Shown: in pieces, positions 8,410-17,517 of the stretch | How positions within the stretch are numbered: position 1 is the first letter of the stretch | How the letters are laid out: each line of letters starts with the position of its first letter | Origin: Halobacteriovorax vibrionivorans | GTDB lineage: Bacteria; Bdellovibrionota; Bacteriovoracia; Bacteriovoracales; Bacteriovoracaceae | Length of the DNA: 64,000 bases | Assembly (NCBI RefSeq): GCF_003346865.1 | Contig: NZ_QDKL01000002.1 | Coordinates: 744,001-808,000 of the forward strand | Direction: 5' to 3' | Notes under the pieces: generated by a model | What the model was told of the DNA's origin: nothing | Database searches by the model: none | Seen by the model: the letters and a program-made list of their open reading frames with translations, nothing else | Made by a program: the position numbers and the translations under genes

Positions 8410-9720
8410 ATGGAAGTTAGAGACCCGGTACATGGATCAATCCATATTTTAAAAGAAGAAGAACCAATTATTCGTGCAGACTTTTTTCAACGTCTTCGCA
8501 ATATTAAACAACTTGGCTTTTCTGAATATATTTTTCCAGGTGCCACTCATACTCGCTTCATTCACTCAATCGGTGTAATGAGAGTTGGAGAGATGTCATT
8601 TGACCGTCTTTTCAAAGGTGTCGAACTCACAAAAGAACATTTAAGAATCAAAGAAACTTTTAAGCTAGCATGTCTTCTACATGATATTGGACATGCACCT
8701 TTAAGTCACTCAACAGAAGTTGTGATGCCAAAGCTTAAAGACCTAAAGATTCCAAAAGAATACCTTGTTGCAAGAGACCTTAATAGTGATCGTCAAGCAA
8801 CACACGAAGACTACACTATCAAGGCCATTGCTGATAGTTCTCTTGCACATAGTTTAAGAGAAGTTGAGAAAACATTTGGCGTTGAAAGAAAGTATATAGC
8901 AGACTTAATTCGCGGAGAAACAAGCGACCACGAATATTTCACAATAAATGGTATTAGCTACTTCCCACTTCTACATCAACTTGTTTCAAGTGAACTTGAT
9001 TGTGACCGAATGGACTACCTTTTAAGAGATAGCTACTTCTGCGGAGTTAGCTACGGTTCCTACGATCTTGACTGGTTACTTGATAATCTCGAACCAGCTA
9101 TTATCGATGGAAAAGCAAGCTTAGGTATTTCGGAAAGAGCAGTTATCACATTTGATGACTTCTTACTAAGCCGCTACCACATGTTTATTATGGTTTACTT
9201 CCACTACCGCGCTGTTTGTCTTGAAAAGCTTCTACAAAGATATTTTAAAACTTCACCATATGAGTATTTAATCCCTGCTGATATTGAAAAATATATTGAA
9301 CACGATGATTACCATCTAATGAAGGTTCTTCGTCATTCAAACAATCCTTACGCGAAGGCCATTGTTAACAACCAAACTCCAGAAAAGATTTTTGAATCCT
9401 TTAATAGTTCACAACTAAAGACATTAGAGGAAGTTCAAAAGTACTTAGAATCCTTAAATATTGAAGTCATCCGCTCTTCTTCAACTGGACGTCTATCGAA
9501 GTATTATGCAGCAGATAAGCCAAATAATAACGAATACACGATGAAAGTAGTAAGAAATTCAAAGATGGGTGGACGTACAGAATACTTCGATATCAATGAA
9601 GCGACGGATCTTTTCCACAAATTTCAAAAGTCACATGCTATTAATCGCCTCCACTGTGACCTTGGGATGCTAAGCAAAGCTAATTTAGACGAAATTAATA
9701 AAATAATTTCTGCAAATTAA
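8410..9720 (+). CDS. HD-domain phosphohydrolase (dGTPase-like)
   Basis: A 436-residue cytoplasmic protein of the HD superfamily. The metal ligands are visible: H52 in the THTRFIHSIGVM motif, H91-D92 in LLHDIGHAPLSHS, and an Asp near residue 199 in SSELDCDRMDYLLRD. The family includes dNTP triphosphohydrolases related to SAMHD1 and the YdhJ/Bd-type stand-alone enzymes of about 400-450 residues. The likely reaction is hydrolysis of a nucleotide phosphate ester; the exact substrate is not visible. dNTP control would suit an organism that recycles nucleotides from prey, but that is inference. Confidence 0.85.
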   Translation: MEVRDPVHGSIHILKEEEPIIRADFFQRLRNIKQLGFSEYIFPGATHTRFIHSIGVMRVGEMSFDRLFKGVELTKEHLRIKETFKLACLLHDIGHAPLSHSTEVVMPKLKDLKIPKEYLVARDLNSDRQATHEDYTIKAIADSSLAHSLREVEKTFGVERKYIADLIRGETSDHEYFTINGISYFPLLHQLVSSELDCDRMDYLLRDSYFCGVSYGSYDLDWLLDNLEPAIIDGKASLGISERAVITFDDFLLSRYHMFIMVYFHYRAVCLEKLLQRYFKTSPYEYLIPADIEKYIEHDDYHLMKVLRHSNNPYAKAIVNNQTPEKIFESFNSSQLKTLEEVQKYLESLNIEVIRSSSTGRLSKYYAADKPNNNEYTMKVVRNSKMGGRTEYFDINEATDLFHKFQKSHAINRLHCDLGMLSKANLDEINKIISAN

Positions 9721-9770
9721 TCTTTGAAAGTTTTTACTTAACTCTTCATCCTCGTCTATAATAAGAGGAT

Positions 9771-10445
9771 ATGAATAAGTTTTCACTTTATGTGCTATTA
9801 ATTTTGCTCTATTTAGGAATCTCTAAGAGCTTCTCGCCCTCTGAGAAGAAGACAATCTATATTCCGAATGCAAATGCTTTTGCCTCTATTTTTAAAGGCT
9901 CCCCTATTTCAGTAATTCTTGAAAAAGAGTTCTCTACTGGTGCACTAATTAAAACTTATTATCATCAATATCAAATCATTCACGCCTTTAAAGCACCTCA
10001 AAGATATAATATTAGAATCTCAAGAGACTTTCATCTTGAGAATAAAAAAAATATTGGGATGTCTCTTTTTAGAAGATTTGAAAACGGTGAAATCTCAACA
10101 GTTCCCCTACCTCCTGGTTCAATCTACATTGGTTCCCCTGCATATGGTACATGGAGAACTTCAGGCTCTGGTCAAAAAGTATGGCGCTTTCATCGAACAT
10201 ACAAAAACTTTCCTATGATCTTTCGCTGGGGAGACTTTACACCAACTTACAGCTTCTATCGAAAAATGATAGCTTTAGAAAAACTTGATACTCCTTTCTA
10301 CGGACTAAATGATGAGTTTGGAACAGATGGAAAAGTGACTCAAGAAAATTACAAGTTAAAGAAGAATGTCAAAAGAGAAACTAACTTCAAAGATATTTTA
10401 AAGAAATATACCAAAATACCTAAATGGGACCTCAAGAATGAATGA
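9771..10445 (+). CDS. Exported protein of unknown function
   Basis: A 224-residue protein with an N-terminal hydrophobic segment (3-20) that looks like a signal peptide or anchor. The remainder is basic and rich in aromatic residues, with a GSIYIGSPAYGTWRTSGSG segment resembling DUF2850-type or other small periplasmic proteins only loosely. An AGAGGA ribosome site lies before the ATG. It overlaps the next gene by 8 bases, so the two are translated together. Family not recognised. Confidence 0.6.
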   Translation: MNKFSLYVLLILLYLGISKSFSPSEKKTIYIPNANAFASIFKGSPISVILEKEFSTGALIKTYYHQYQIIHAFKAPQRYNIRISRDFHLENKKNIGMSLFRRFENGEISTVPLPPGSIYIGSPAYGTWRTSGSGQKVWRFHRTYKNFPMIFRWGDFTPTYSFYRKMIALEKLDTPFYGLNDEFGTDGKVTQENYKLKKNVKRETNFKDILKKYTKIPKWDLKNE

Positions 10446-11343
10446 GCTTTATGATAAATTAATTATTCGAGTTATATTTGCGCTCCTTATTTGCTTTATT
10501 GTTTATATTTATAAGCAAGCGCACCTTATTCTCTATCCTTCAATAAAGCATCAAATTCTTAAGAAATTTGCTCCATCTAAAAATTCAACAGATACTATAC
10601 ATCTCTTTGGTCGAATCATCGGTATTGGAATTATCTATTCAAATATTGTCATTAATGTATCTGATGGAGTTTACTTCGCTCTTGGACAATTATTTCTTGA
10701 ATCGATTATGGTCATCATTCTCTACCTTGCTTCTCTATATATTTTAGAGAGTATTGTTTTGTACAACTTTGAATACGCAGATGAAGTTTTAAGGCGTAAG
10801 AACTATGCTTATGCGATCATTTGTTTTTCTCATTCTATTTCATTAGCCTATATTCTAAAGACTGTAATTAAGGTTTCAAATAGTTCTCTTATTATGACCG
10901 TTTTTCTCTGGCTATTTGCCATTGTTCTCATCGGCTTTTGTTCAAAGACATTTCAGATCATATCCAAGCTCTCGTTTAATCGACTGCTAGTTCAAAAAAG
11001 CTTGGCGGTTGCAATTTCTTATATGGGCTTTATTTTAGGCTTATGCATTATTATATCTTCAGCATTAGACCATTCATTACAAGATATTAAATGGTATACG
11101 ATTCAGGTAATCTTAAAAATTCTACTTTCTATTATCATTATTCCAATTATTAGAAAGGGCCTTATTTGGGTCTTCTCAATTCAAGATGACCTTCAGGTTA
11201 AGAAAGATGAAACAGAAGAGAAAAAACTGAATGTTGAACTCGGTTATGGAATTTATGAGGGTGCGATTCTCTTCACATCATGCTTCTTAACAACGGTTAT
11301 CACTGGGAATATCTATTACGGAAATTTTTACCCGCTCTTCTAG
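10438..11343 (+). CDS. Multi-pass membrane protein, possibly DUF350-like
   Basis: A 301-residue protein with about seven to eight hydrophobic segments, arranged as two similar halves (FALGQLFLESIMVIILYLASLYILE and AVAISYMGFILGLCIIISSAL). This two-fold pattern recalls DUF350 inner-membrane proteins, but the match is by eye and weak. It overlaps the preceding exported protein gene, which suggests a shared membrane-associated job. Function unknown. Confidence 0.55.
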   Translation: MNELYDKLIIRVIFALLICFIVYIYKQAHLILYPSIKHQILKKFAPSKNSTDTIHLFGRIIGIGIIYSNIVINVSDGVYFALGQLFLESIMVIILYLASLYILESIVLYNFEYADEVLRRKNYAYAIICFSHSISLAYILKTVIKVSNSSLIMTVFLWLFAIVLIGFCSKTFQIISKLSFNRLLVQKSLAVAISYMGFILGLCIIISSALDHSLQDIKWYTIQVILKILLSIIIIPIIRKGLIWVFSIQDDLQVKKDETEEKKLNVELGYGIYEGAILFTSCFLTTVITGNIYYGNFYPLF

Positions 11344-11349
11344 CCACAG

Positions 11350-11405
11350 CCTCATTCTCTCATCTTTAAGGTTTTTTAACCGAAATGGTTGGTAGAATGA
11401 GGAGG
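11350..11405 (+). promoter_or_regulatory. Leader hairpin covering the ribosome site of the rhodanese gene
   Basis: CCTCATTCT (11350-11358) is fully complementary to AGAATGAGG (11394-11402), and the second arm runs into the GGAGG ribosome site (11401-11405). In the loop, GGTTttttAACC and AACCgaaatGGTT share the AACC and cannot both form. The leader could gate translation of the downstream gene. Confidence 0.4.
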
Positions 11406-11410
11406 ATTTC

Positions 11411-11917
11411 GTGGATTTAAAATACTTTCAAATGCTAGATTTTATCAATACAAGGCTTACTAATATTGAACGTAACCTTGCAAAGGTAGATGAGAAACTA
11501 GATTTCTCAGTTGCATTACAAAGAAATCACTTAATTCGTGTCAAAAATGGTGAATTCATTGATGATAATATGATCTTAATGGGACTTCCATATAACGATC
11601 TCTCACCTCGTCGTGCACTTGAAATTTATGAAGATAAGGATATGGATTATATTCTTCTTGATATCACTTCTAAAGGTTATGACAAACCAATTGAATTAGA
11701 AGGTGCAATTCACATTCCTTACGAAGAATTAGATCACCGCTATGTTGAGATCACAAACAAAACAACACCAATTCTCGTTATTAGTGAAGACGGCCTTAAG
11801 TCAATTCAAGCTTGTGAAAAGCTAGTTAAGAAAGGATTCTTCAACGTTAATAACATCTCTGGTGGCTATAAGTTTTGGCCAGCAAATCAGGGTTCTGTTG
11901 TTTTGAAAGTTGCCTAA
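11411..11917 (+). CDS. Rhodanese-like protein lacking the active-site cysteine
   Basis: A 168-residue protein starting at GTG with a strong GGAGG site. Residues 1-35 are predicted helix or coiled coil; 55-160 form a rhodanese domain (YILLDIT, EGAIHIPYEEL, ISGGYKFW). The catalytic loop, normally V-x-C-x-x-G-x-R-S, reads ISEDGLKS, so Cys is replaced by Ser125. Sulfurtransferase activity is therefore unlikely; inactive rhodanese domains usually serve in sensing or protein binding. Its end lies 6 bases from the end of the convergent MarR gene. Confidence 0.75.
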   Translation: MDLKYFQMLDFINTRLTNIERNLAKVDEKLDFSVALQRNHLIRVKNGEFIDDNMILMGLPYNDLSPRRALEIYEDKDMDYILLDITSKGYDKPIELEGAIHIPYEELDHRYVEITNKTTPILVISEDGLKSIQACEKLVKKGFFNVNNISGGYKFWPANQGSVVLKVA

Positions 11918-11923
11918 ATACGT

Positions 11924-12409
11924 CTAGAAATCGAGAGAAAGATTTAATTGAATACGAGATTCAAGTGTATCTCTTTCCACGTTATTAAGCTTGTCGTGCA
12001 TATTATCGAGAGTCGATAAAATTCGCTCAAGTTCAACTTCACCAATACGTCTTGAATAATTATTCTCGATTAGCTCTAATACGTCATAAAGTGAAAACTT
12101 AAATTTCTCACCGTACTCCGTCAGATAAACTCTTTGCTCACGCTTATCAACTTCTGAAGACTTGCGAATAATGTAGCCACGTTTTTGTAATTCATTGAGA
12201 TGGCTTGTCATAGTTTGTTTCTTTAAACCACAAGCTGCACCAATCTCTTTAATTGTTGGGCCTTCATTTTCACATGTATAAATAAGAATCTCGAGGAAAC
12301 TAGGTCTTAGATCAGTAAAACCCTTATCCTGAAGATAAGATAAAATATGATTACTATAAATGCGATAGATTCTCTTAAGGAGACTACCAATTGCTGAAAC
12401 GTTTTTCAT
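11924..12409 (-). CDS. MarR-family transcriptional regulator
   Basis: A 161-residue protein with the winged helix-turn-helix of MarR: helices around 30-65, recognition helix in LKKQTMTSHLNELQKRGYI (about 80-98), and the wing SSEVDKREQRVYLTEYGEK. N- and C-terminal helices would form the dimer. MarR proteins repress nearby genes and are released by small ligands or oxidation; Cys at about 46 and 61 may matter. A perfect inverted repeat over its own -10 box points to autorepression. The target besides itself may be the adjacent small secreted protein, but no second copy of the site was found there. Confidence 0.88.
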   Translation of the reverse strand: MKNVSAIGSLLKRIYRIYSNHILSYLQDKGFTDLRPSFLEILIYTCENEGPTIKEIGAACGLKKQTMTSHLNELQKRGYIIRKSSEVDKREQRVYLTEYGEKFKFSLYDVLELIENNYSRRIGEVELERILSTLDNMHDKLNNVERDTLESRIQLNLSLDF

Positions 12410-12416
12410 TTCATAC

Positions 12417-12441
12417 CTCGCTACAGCAATATTGTAGCGAG
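12417..12441. promoter_or_regulatory. MarR operator (perfect 9-bp inverted repeat)
   Basis: CTCGCTACA and TGTAGCGAG are perfect inverted arms separated by 7 bases. The repeat covers the -10 box of the marR-type gene and ends 8 bases before its start codon. Repressor bound here would block RNA polymerase directly. Confidence 0.65.
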
Positions 12442-12460
12442 ATCATTTCTCCATAGTCAA
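12431..12460 (-). promoter_or_regulatory. Promoter of the MarR-family gene
   Basis: On the minus strand, TTGACT (12460-12455) and TACAAT (12436-12431) are separated by 18 bases. The -10 lies within the inverted repeat at 12417-12441. Confidence 0.65.
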
Positions 12461-12487
12461 ATATTAGTACTAAATTTAAATACGTTT

Positions 12488-12781
12488 TTAGAACGATCTT
12501 TCAAAGGCATGGATAAGATCATAAGGTACTGATTTTACAGCGGACATTTGCTGGGCAACTTCTTGCTGAATTTCACCATCTTGCATCATTCCATGGGTTG
12601 GTGAGTTAAGATCGGCCGTTTGGACATATTCAAAGTCAAGGCCCATCTGCCACATATCAGTTTTCAATCGATCAAATAATTCAAATTCTTCATTATGACC
12701 GAATGAATTGGCCATAACAGAACCCGATAAAATGCTAAGTAATGAGACAACTGTAAATAATTTGATCAACTTCTTTGCCAT
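12488..12781 (-). CDS. Small secreted protein of unknown function
   Basis: A 97-residue protein with a typical signal peptide (MAKKLIKLF... ending in SVMANS, cut near residue 25). The mature 72 residues are acidic and Gln/Met-rich with no cysteine. No family is recognised. It lies between rodA and the MarR gene, all on the minus strand. Confidence 0.6.
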   Translation of the reverse strand: MAKKLIKLFTVVSLLSILSGSVMANSFGHNEEFELFDRLKTDMWQMGLDFEYVQTADLNSPTHGMMQDGEIQQEVAQQMSAVKSVPYDLIHAFERSF

Positions 12782-12845
12782 ATTTGCTCCATATTGCTGC
12801 TTTCTTCAATATAGTTGCAGGATTAATGCCAAATCGAAGCTGATC

Positions 12846-13958
12846 TTAGAAAAACCTTCTCGTATTGGAAATTGAAGTCGCTACCCCGATACATATCCCA
12901 AAGGTCAATAATGAGGACCCACCATATGACATAAGAGGAAGTGGTAAACCTACAACCGGTAGTAATCCCATAACCATCCCCATATTGATAAAGGTGTGCC
13001 AAAAGAAAATACTCATAATTCCAATTATGGTGACGGATTCAAAGATCCTGCTGACATTTACGGAGAGCCAGACAAATCGAAAAAAGAGAAAGAGGTATAA
13101 GCCAATCAGAAGTATCGCTCCAAAGAAGCCATGTTCTTCATTATAGATTGAGAAAACGAAGTCAGTATGATTTTCAGGAAGATAATTAAGTGAAGCCTGA
13201 GAAGATTTTCTTAAACCTTTACCAAATATCTTTCCTGAACCAATAGCAATCTTTGATTGGATCGCATTGTAACCTGTCCCCTTAGCATCGGCCGTAGGAT
13301 TTAAGAAAGTTCTAATACGATTTCGCTGGTACTCTTTTAATCCAAATTGATACATCACTCCCCCACTAAGAACTCCAACAAGTCCCAAGATAAGAAGTGT
13401 TTTCCATTTGAGTTTTCTAAAGAAAACCATTGTTGCAAATATAAGAAGAACAAGAAGTCCTGTTCCAAGGTCTGGCTCCACAACAATTAGAATGGTCGGA
13501 ATAATGGCAAGGATTGCAGGTTTAATAAGATCCTTTAATCCAAGTTCAATATCAGGAGCGTAATTTCTAAAATAACGGGCCAAAATAAAGATCACTGAAA
13601 TCTTCATAAATTCTGAAGGCTGAATTCTAATAGGCCCTATTAATAGCCATCGTCTTGCCCCCATTCCCTTATGACCGAGAACTAGTACTAAGACTAATAA
13701 GAGAATATTAAATAAATAGATCGGCCAAGCGAAACGGTATAGGTTTTGTGGATTAATAAAGCTAATAACAAAGGCAACAACAATTGAAAGTGCATACCAA
13801 CCTAATTGAACTTTAAATAAGTTTGCATGAGCTGTACTGGCCGAAGCATGAGTTGCAGAATAGAGGTTTAGAATTCCAAAGAAAAAGATTACAAAACTCA
13901 AAAGAAAAAATGAGAAGTCATATCTTTTAAAAAATTCTTTGATATTAGATAAATCCAT
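12846..13958 (-). CDS. rodA: Peptidoglycan glycosyltransferase RodA
   Basis: A 370-residue SEDS-family protein with about ten membrane segments. Hallmarks are GHKGMGARRWLLIGPIRIQPSE near residues 94-115, VEPDLGTG in the central loop with the catalytic Asp, YLPENHTDFVFS, and the C-terminal PLPLMSYGGSS. It polymerises lipid II into glycan strands during elongation together with PBP2. It follows mrdA after 2 bases and is the last gene of the mreC-mreD-mrdA-rodA operon. Confidence 0.95.
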   Translation of the reverse strand: MDLSNIKEFFKRYDFSFFLLSFVIFFFGILNLYSATHASASTAHANLFKVQLGWYALSIVVAFVISFINPQNLYRFAWPIYLFNILLLVLVLVLGHKGMGARRWLLIGPIRIQPSEFMKISVIFILARYFRNYAPDIELGLKDLIKPAILAIIPTILIVVEPDLGTGLLVLLIFATMVFFRKLKWKTLLILGLVGVLSGGVMYQFGLKEYQRNRIRTFLNPTADAKGTGYNAIQSKIAIGSGKIFGKGLRKSSQASLNYLPENHTDFVFSIYNEEHGFFGAILLIGLYLFLFFRFVWLSVNVSRIFESVTIIGIMSIFFWHTFINMGMVMGLLPVVGLPLPLMSYGGSSLLTFGICIGVATSISNTRRFF

Positions 13959-13960
13959 TA

Positions 13961-15970
13961 TTAATCCTCTTCGCGTCCATTTTCTTCAGACTCTGAAGCT
14001 TGTTCTTCTTTCTCTTCTTTTAGTCGTTGAGCTTCTTCTCTCTTACGTCTTCTTTCTGCAAAGTATTTCTTCATAATGGCACGATCTTCTTTTGCATAAA
14101 TTTGATGAAGATCTGGCATATACTTTTTCATATAAGTCGTAAGAACATCTCGAACAATTGGGCCAGCTGCACCTGAACCGGAACATCCGTGTTCAACAAC
14201 AGCAGCAACTGCAACTCTTGGATTCTCATATGGTGCAAAGGCCACAAATAGACCGTGGTGTCTTTGGTTATATGGTTTTTCACTACACTTAGAAAATAGC
14301 TCTGATGTCGTCATTGAAATAACTTGAGAAGTACCAGACTTTCCGGCCATTTTTATACCTGTACCACGTACCCACCAACCTGTTCCTTTTGGGTGATTGG
14401 CAACTTCGTATAGGCCTTGTCTGATGTCGACAAAAGTTTGTTCACTAATGTCGGCCGTTTGAATGAGCTCTTCTTTATAACTTTTAATAATGTCACCTTT
14501 ATTATTAAAAACTTCTCTAACAATTTGCGGTTTAAATACTTTCCCACCATTTGCAATGGCAGCATAAGAGACGGCCAATTGTAGAGGTGTTGCAAGAACA
14601 TATGATTGACCGATTACACAACTTACGGTTTCACCGTCTTGCCACTTCTCACCAAAACGTTTCTCCTTCCATTCTCTAGTTGGAATAAGGCCAGTTGTTT
14701 CGCGAGGTAGAGCAATTCCTGTCTTTTCACCAAGTCCGAACATACGAGCATACTTTGCAAGGATATCAATATCCAGTTCAACAGCGATCTTATAATAGTA
14801 AACATCAACAGAGCGACGTAATGACTTATACAGATTTGTAATCCCGTGTCCAGATCGCTTCCAATCATTATAAGTACGACGTCCTAATCTGAAGCGAGGC
14901 CCACACATTATTTCATCTTTTGCTTTTATAATTCCCTCTTCGAGAGCAGCAATTCCTGTGAAAGTTTTAAAAGTTGAACCTGGAGCGTAGTGATCCTGTA
15001 TTGTACGATCTCTTAGAGGACGATCAGGGTTATTAATTAGCGAGTTCCAATACTCTGATGTTAATCCTTTAGAAAATTGTCCTGGGTCAAAAGAAGGACG
15101 TGATACCATTGTTAAAACTTCACCATTTCTAACGTCTACTGCTACAACCCCACCAACCTTTTCCTCAAGGGCCTTGTAAGCAGTAATTTGCATATCACGA
15201 TCGATTGTTAATCTTAGATTATTACCAGGTCTAGCTTTCTTATTTTGAATACCGGCCAAAAGATTACTCGTACCAATTGAGCGACGCATACGTCCTCTGG
15301 CATCGACTTCCATAATTTGGTATCCGTCTTCACCACGTAAATAGCGATCAAAACGTTCTTCAATTCCGGCTTGTCCGATAAAGTCACCTAGCTTGTAATC
15401 AATATTATCTCTTTTACGATACCTTGGTAATTGGTTTTGAGAGATCTCACCAATATAGCCAAGTAAGTGTGAGCCAACTTCTTTATCTCGATATTCACGT
15501 GAAATAAATGTTTCGACCTGCACACCTGGAAGCTTTTCATTTTCAGTTTCGACAATGGCCACTTCTTTATTTGAAATATTCTTTTTAATTCTTACGGGAC
15601 GGTATCTTGCTTGGCCACGATACTTCTTTAACGTTTTATAAATATCTTTCTCATCCATCTCAAGAATTTTTGAAAGCTTCTTTATAGTCTCTTTCTTATT
15701 CGTTAAATATTGAGGAATAATAACGAGGTCAAAACGAGGAACGTTATCAACAAGAAGTTGATTATTACGAGAAAAAATCATCCCCCTTGGTGCTTTAACT
15801 GTCTCTTTTCTTAAGCGGTTTTGAATCGAATATTGATACAACAGGTCCCCTTGATATATCTGTAAATACCAAAGGCGAATTAAGATAATCGCAAAAGCTA
15901 AAGTAATTAATGTAAATAGAATATCCGCTCGTGTCTTATGGGAGCGAACTACTTCTTCTTCAGCAAACAT
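13961..15970 (-). CDS. mrdA: Penicillin-binding protein 2 (elongation transpeptidase)
   Basis: A 669-residue class B PBP with an N-terminal membrane segment (about 17-37), a PBP dimer/pedestal domain and a C-terminal transpeptidase domain. Active-site motifs: S332-T-F-K335, SVD (as in other PBP2s instead of SxN), and KSGT near residue 545. It cross-links peptidoglycan along the cell side wall with RodA. The C-terminal 50 residues are a charged Arg/Lys/Glu-rich extension beyond the usual end. Its start shares base 15970 with the mreD stop. Confidence 0.95.
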   Translation of the reverse strand: MFAEEEVVRSHKTRADILFTLITLAFAIILIRLWYLQIYQGDLLYQYSIQNRLRKETVKAPRGMIFSRNNQLLVDNVPRFDLVIIPQYLTNKKETIKKLSKILEMDEKDIYKTLKKYRGQARYRPVRIKKNISNKEVAIVETENEKLPGVQVETFISREYRDKEVGSHLLGYIGEISQNQLPRYRKRDNIDYKLGDFIGQAGIEERFDRYLRGEDGYQIMEVDARGRMRRSIGTSNLLAGIQNKKARPGNNLRLTIDRDMQITAYKALEEKVGGVVAVDVRNGEVLTMVSRPSFDPGQFSKGLTSEYWNSLINNPDRPLRDRTIQDHYAPGSTFKTFTGIAALEEGIIKAKDEIMCGPRFRLGRRTYNDWKRSGHGITNLYKSLRRSVDVYYYKIAVELDIDILAKYARMFGLGEKTGIALPRETTGLIPTREWKEKRFGEKWQDGETVSCVIGQSYVLATPLQLAVSYAAIANGGKVFKPQIVREVFNNKGDIIKSYKEELIQTADISEQTFVDIRQGLYEVANHPKGTGWWVRGTGIKMAGKSGTSQVISMTTSELFSKCSEKPYNQRHHGLFVAFAPYENPRVAVAAVVEHGCSGSGAAGPIVRDVLTTYMKKYMPDLHQIYAKEDRAIMKKYFAERRRKREEAQRLKEEKEEQASESEENGREED

Positions 15971-16500
15971 TAAACATTACTTCCCATAAGGCCTTCACCT
16001 TTCGTCTTCCATACCTTATCAAGTAAAGAGAAGAAAACTGGTGCCAATAAAGATAAAATTATACTCTCTGGAATAAAACGCCAAAACTTCTGAACAATAT
16101 AATCAAAACTATCAAACTTTAAATACAGTAGTGATGAACTGATTAAGAACCAAAGAATTTGAAATATAAATGTTGTCAGCATCGTAATGAAGCTACTTGT
16201 AAAATGAAGTAGATCTCTTAAATATGCAATGACGATACAAATAAGAACACCTGCAATAGTCCCATACTCCCAACCTTCAATTGAGAAGAGTGAATGAACT
16301 AATTGAAGAGAGAGAATTATAAGAGCTAAGTATGGAGTTTCTAATTTAAACCCAACATAGAGAACAATTAAGATATTAAATGGAATCATGTACTTATTAA
16401 GTCCAAATAAAGGAAGAAAGGCACTTGCCAAAACCTCTAAGACAATAAGGATTAATACCGTAATTAATAAACGAATTGGGATATCTGATGACTTAATCAT
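15970..16500 (-). CDS. mreD: Rod-shape-determining protein MreD
   Basis: A 176-residue membrane protein with five or six hydrophobic segments, in the standard position between mreC and mrdA. MreD sequences are poorly conserved, so the call rests mostly on size, topology and gene order. It overlaps mreC by 4 bases (ATGA-type junction) and is translated with it. It belongs to the elongasome that links MreB to the wall synthases. Confidence 0.85.
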   Translation of the reverse strand: MIKSSDIPIRLLITVLILIVLEVLASAFLPLFGLNKYMIPFNILIVLYVGFKLETPYLALIILSLQLVHSLFSIEGWEYGTIAGVLICIVIAYLRDLLHFTSSFITMLTTFIFQILWFLISSSLLYLKFDSFDYIVQKFWRFIPESIILSLLAPVFFSLLDKVWKTKGEGLMGSNV

Positions 16501-17387
16501 TTGTCATCTCCTTGTTCAGCGTTATTCTCTAGAGCTTGCCACTCCACTCTCTTTCTTTCTTGATCTTTCGTCGTTACAAGAACTGCAACTTCTTCAAGCT
16601 TTGAAAAATCAACCGCAGGAGTTACTTCAAGGTGCTGAGTAATCCCATAACTTTCACGTTCAATTTTTGTAATTCTTCCAACAGGAATACCTTTTGGATA
16701 AATATTTCCAAGACCAGAAGTGATAACAAGATCATTTAGGCGAACAGGATCAGTACGAACGACATACTTCATCACTGTTCTCCAGCCAGAATAACCTTCA
16801 AGTATTCCATAAGACCTTGTGCGATTTACAATAACATCAACGCGATTACTTGGATCAAGGATCGTTAAAATATCAGCGAAATGATCTGTTAGACGATATA
16901 CATAACCAACTACACCTTCTGATGTAACAACTGTTGACTGAAGTTTAATACCATCTTCAACACCTTTATTAATACGAATTACACGAAAGTCACTCGACGA
17001 GTCCCAGGCCACAACCTGAGCAGAGATCATTTCATGTTTTATCTTTTCTCCAAAATTTAAGATATCTCTTAAACGTCGATTTTCTTGCTCTAATTGCTTT
17101 AGTGCAAAAACCTCTTGCTTCAAGGCACCGATTTTTTCTTTCAGTGCAACATTTTCTTTCGACGCATTAACATTGAGCATATAATCTTCAAAAAAAGACG
17201 CGACATTTCCATATGCGTTGGAAATCCCTCTTTGAAGAGGTGCTAGTGTATCCATCATTACATTCTCGAAAATAGAGGCTTCTTTATAAGGGGCCTTACG
17301 TTTTGACACGCCGTAAAATGCAAGTGATAAGACAACGAGATTAATGATTAATTTGGTTCGAGATCCTTCCGATGCGATCAGCTTCAT
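16497..17387 (-). CDS. mreC: Rod-shape-determining protein MreC
   Basis: A 296-residue protein with an N-terminal membrane anchor (about 10-28), a coiled coil (about 68-105, ENVALKEKIGALKQEVFALKQ) and a periplasmic beta-barrel domain with VITSGLGNIYPKGIPVGRI, the MreC signature. It activates PBP2/RodA in side-wall growth. It is the first gene of the operon; mreB is not beside it in this window. Confidence 0.95.
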   Translation of the reverse strand: MKLIASEGSRTKLIINLVVLSLAFYGVSKRKAPYKEASIFENVMMDTLAPLQRGISNAYGNVASFFEDYMLNVNASKENVALKEKIGALKQEVFALKQLEQENRRLRDILNFGEKIKHEMISAQVVAWDSSSDFRVIRINKGVEDGIKLQSTVVTSEGVVGYVYRLTDHFADILTILDPSNRVDVIVNRTRSYGILEGYSGWRTVMKYVVRTDPVRLNDLVITSGLGNIYPKGIPVGRITKIERESYGITQHLEVTPAVDFSKLEEVAVLVTTKDQERKRVEWQALENNAEQGDDK

Positions 17388-17422
17388 TCTAATCCTAAGT
17401 TGCTAATTTTTTTTATATTAAA

Positions 17423-17451
17423 ATCGTACACAGGATTATTTAAACTGCCAA
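17423..17451 (-). promoter_or_regulatory. Promoter of the mreC-mreD-mrdA-rodA operon
   Basis: Minus-strand TTGGCA (17451-17446) and TACGAT (17428-17423), 17-base spacer, 36 bases before mreC. Confidence 0.55.
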
Positions 17452-17456
17452 TAATC

Positions 17457-17485
17457 TTTACGACCCACCTTATTTAAGTGATAAT
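17457..17485 (+). promoter_or_regulatory. Promoter of ppiD
   Basis: TTTACG (17457-17462) and GATAAT (17480-17485) with a 17-base spacer. It lies back to back with the mreC promoter. Confidence 0.5.
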
Positions 17486-17517
17486 ATCGGAAATCAAAAA
17501 TTACATGGAGTGGTATA

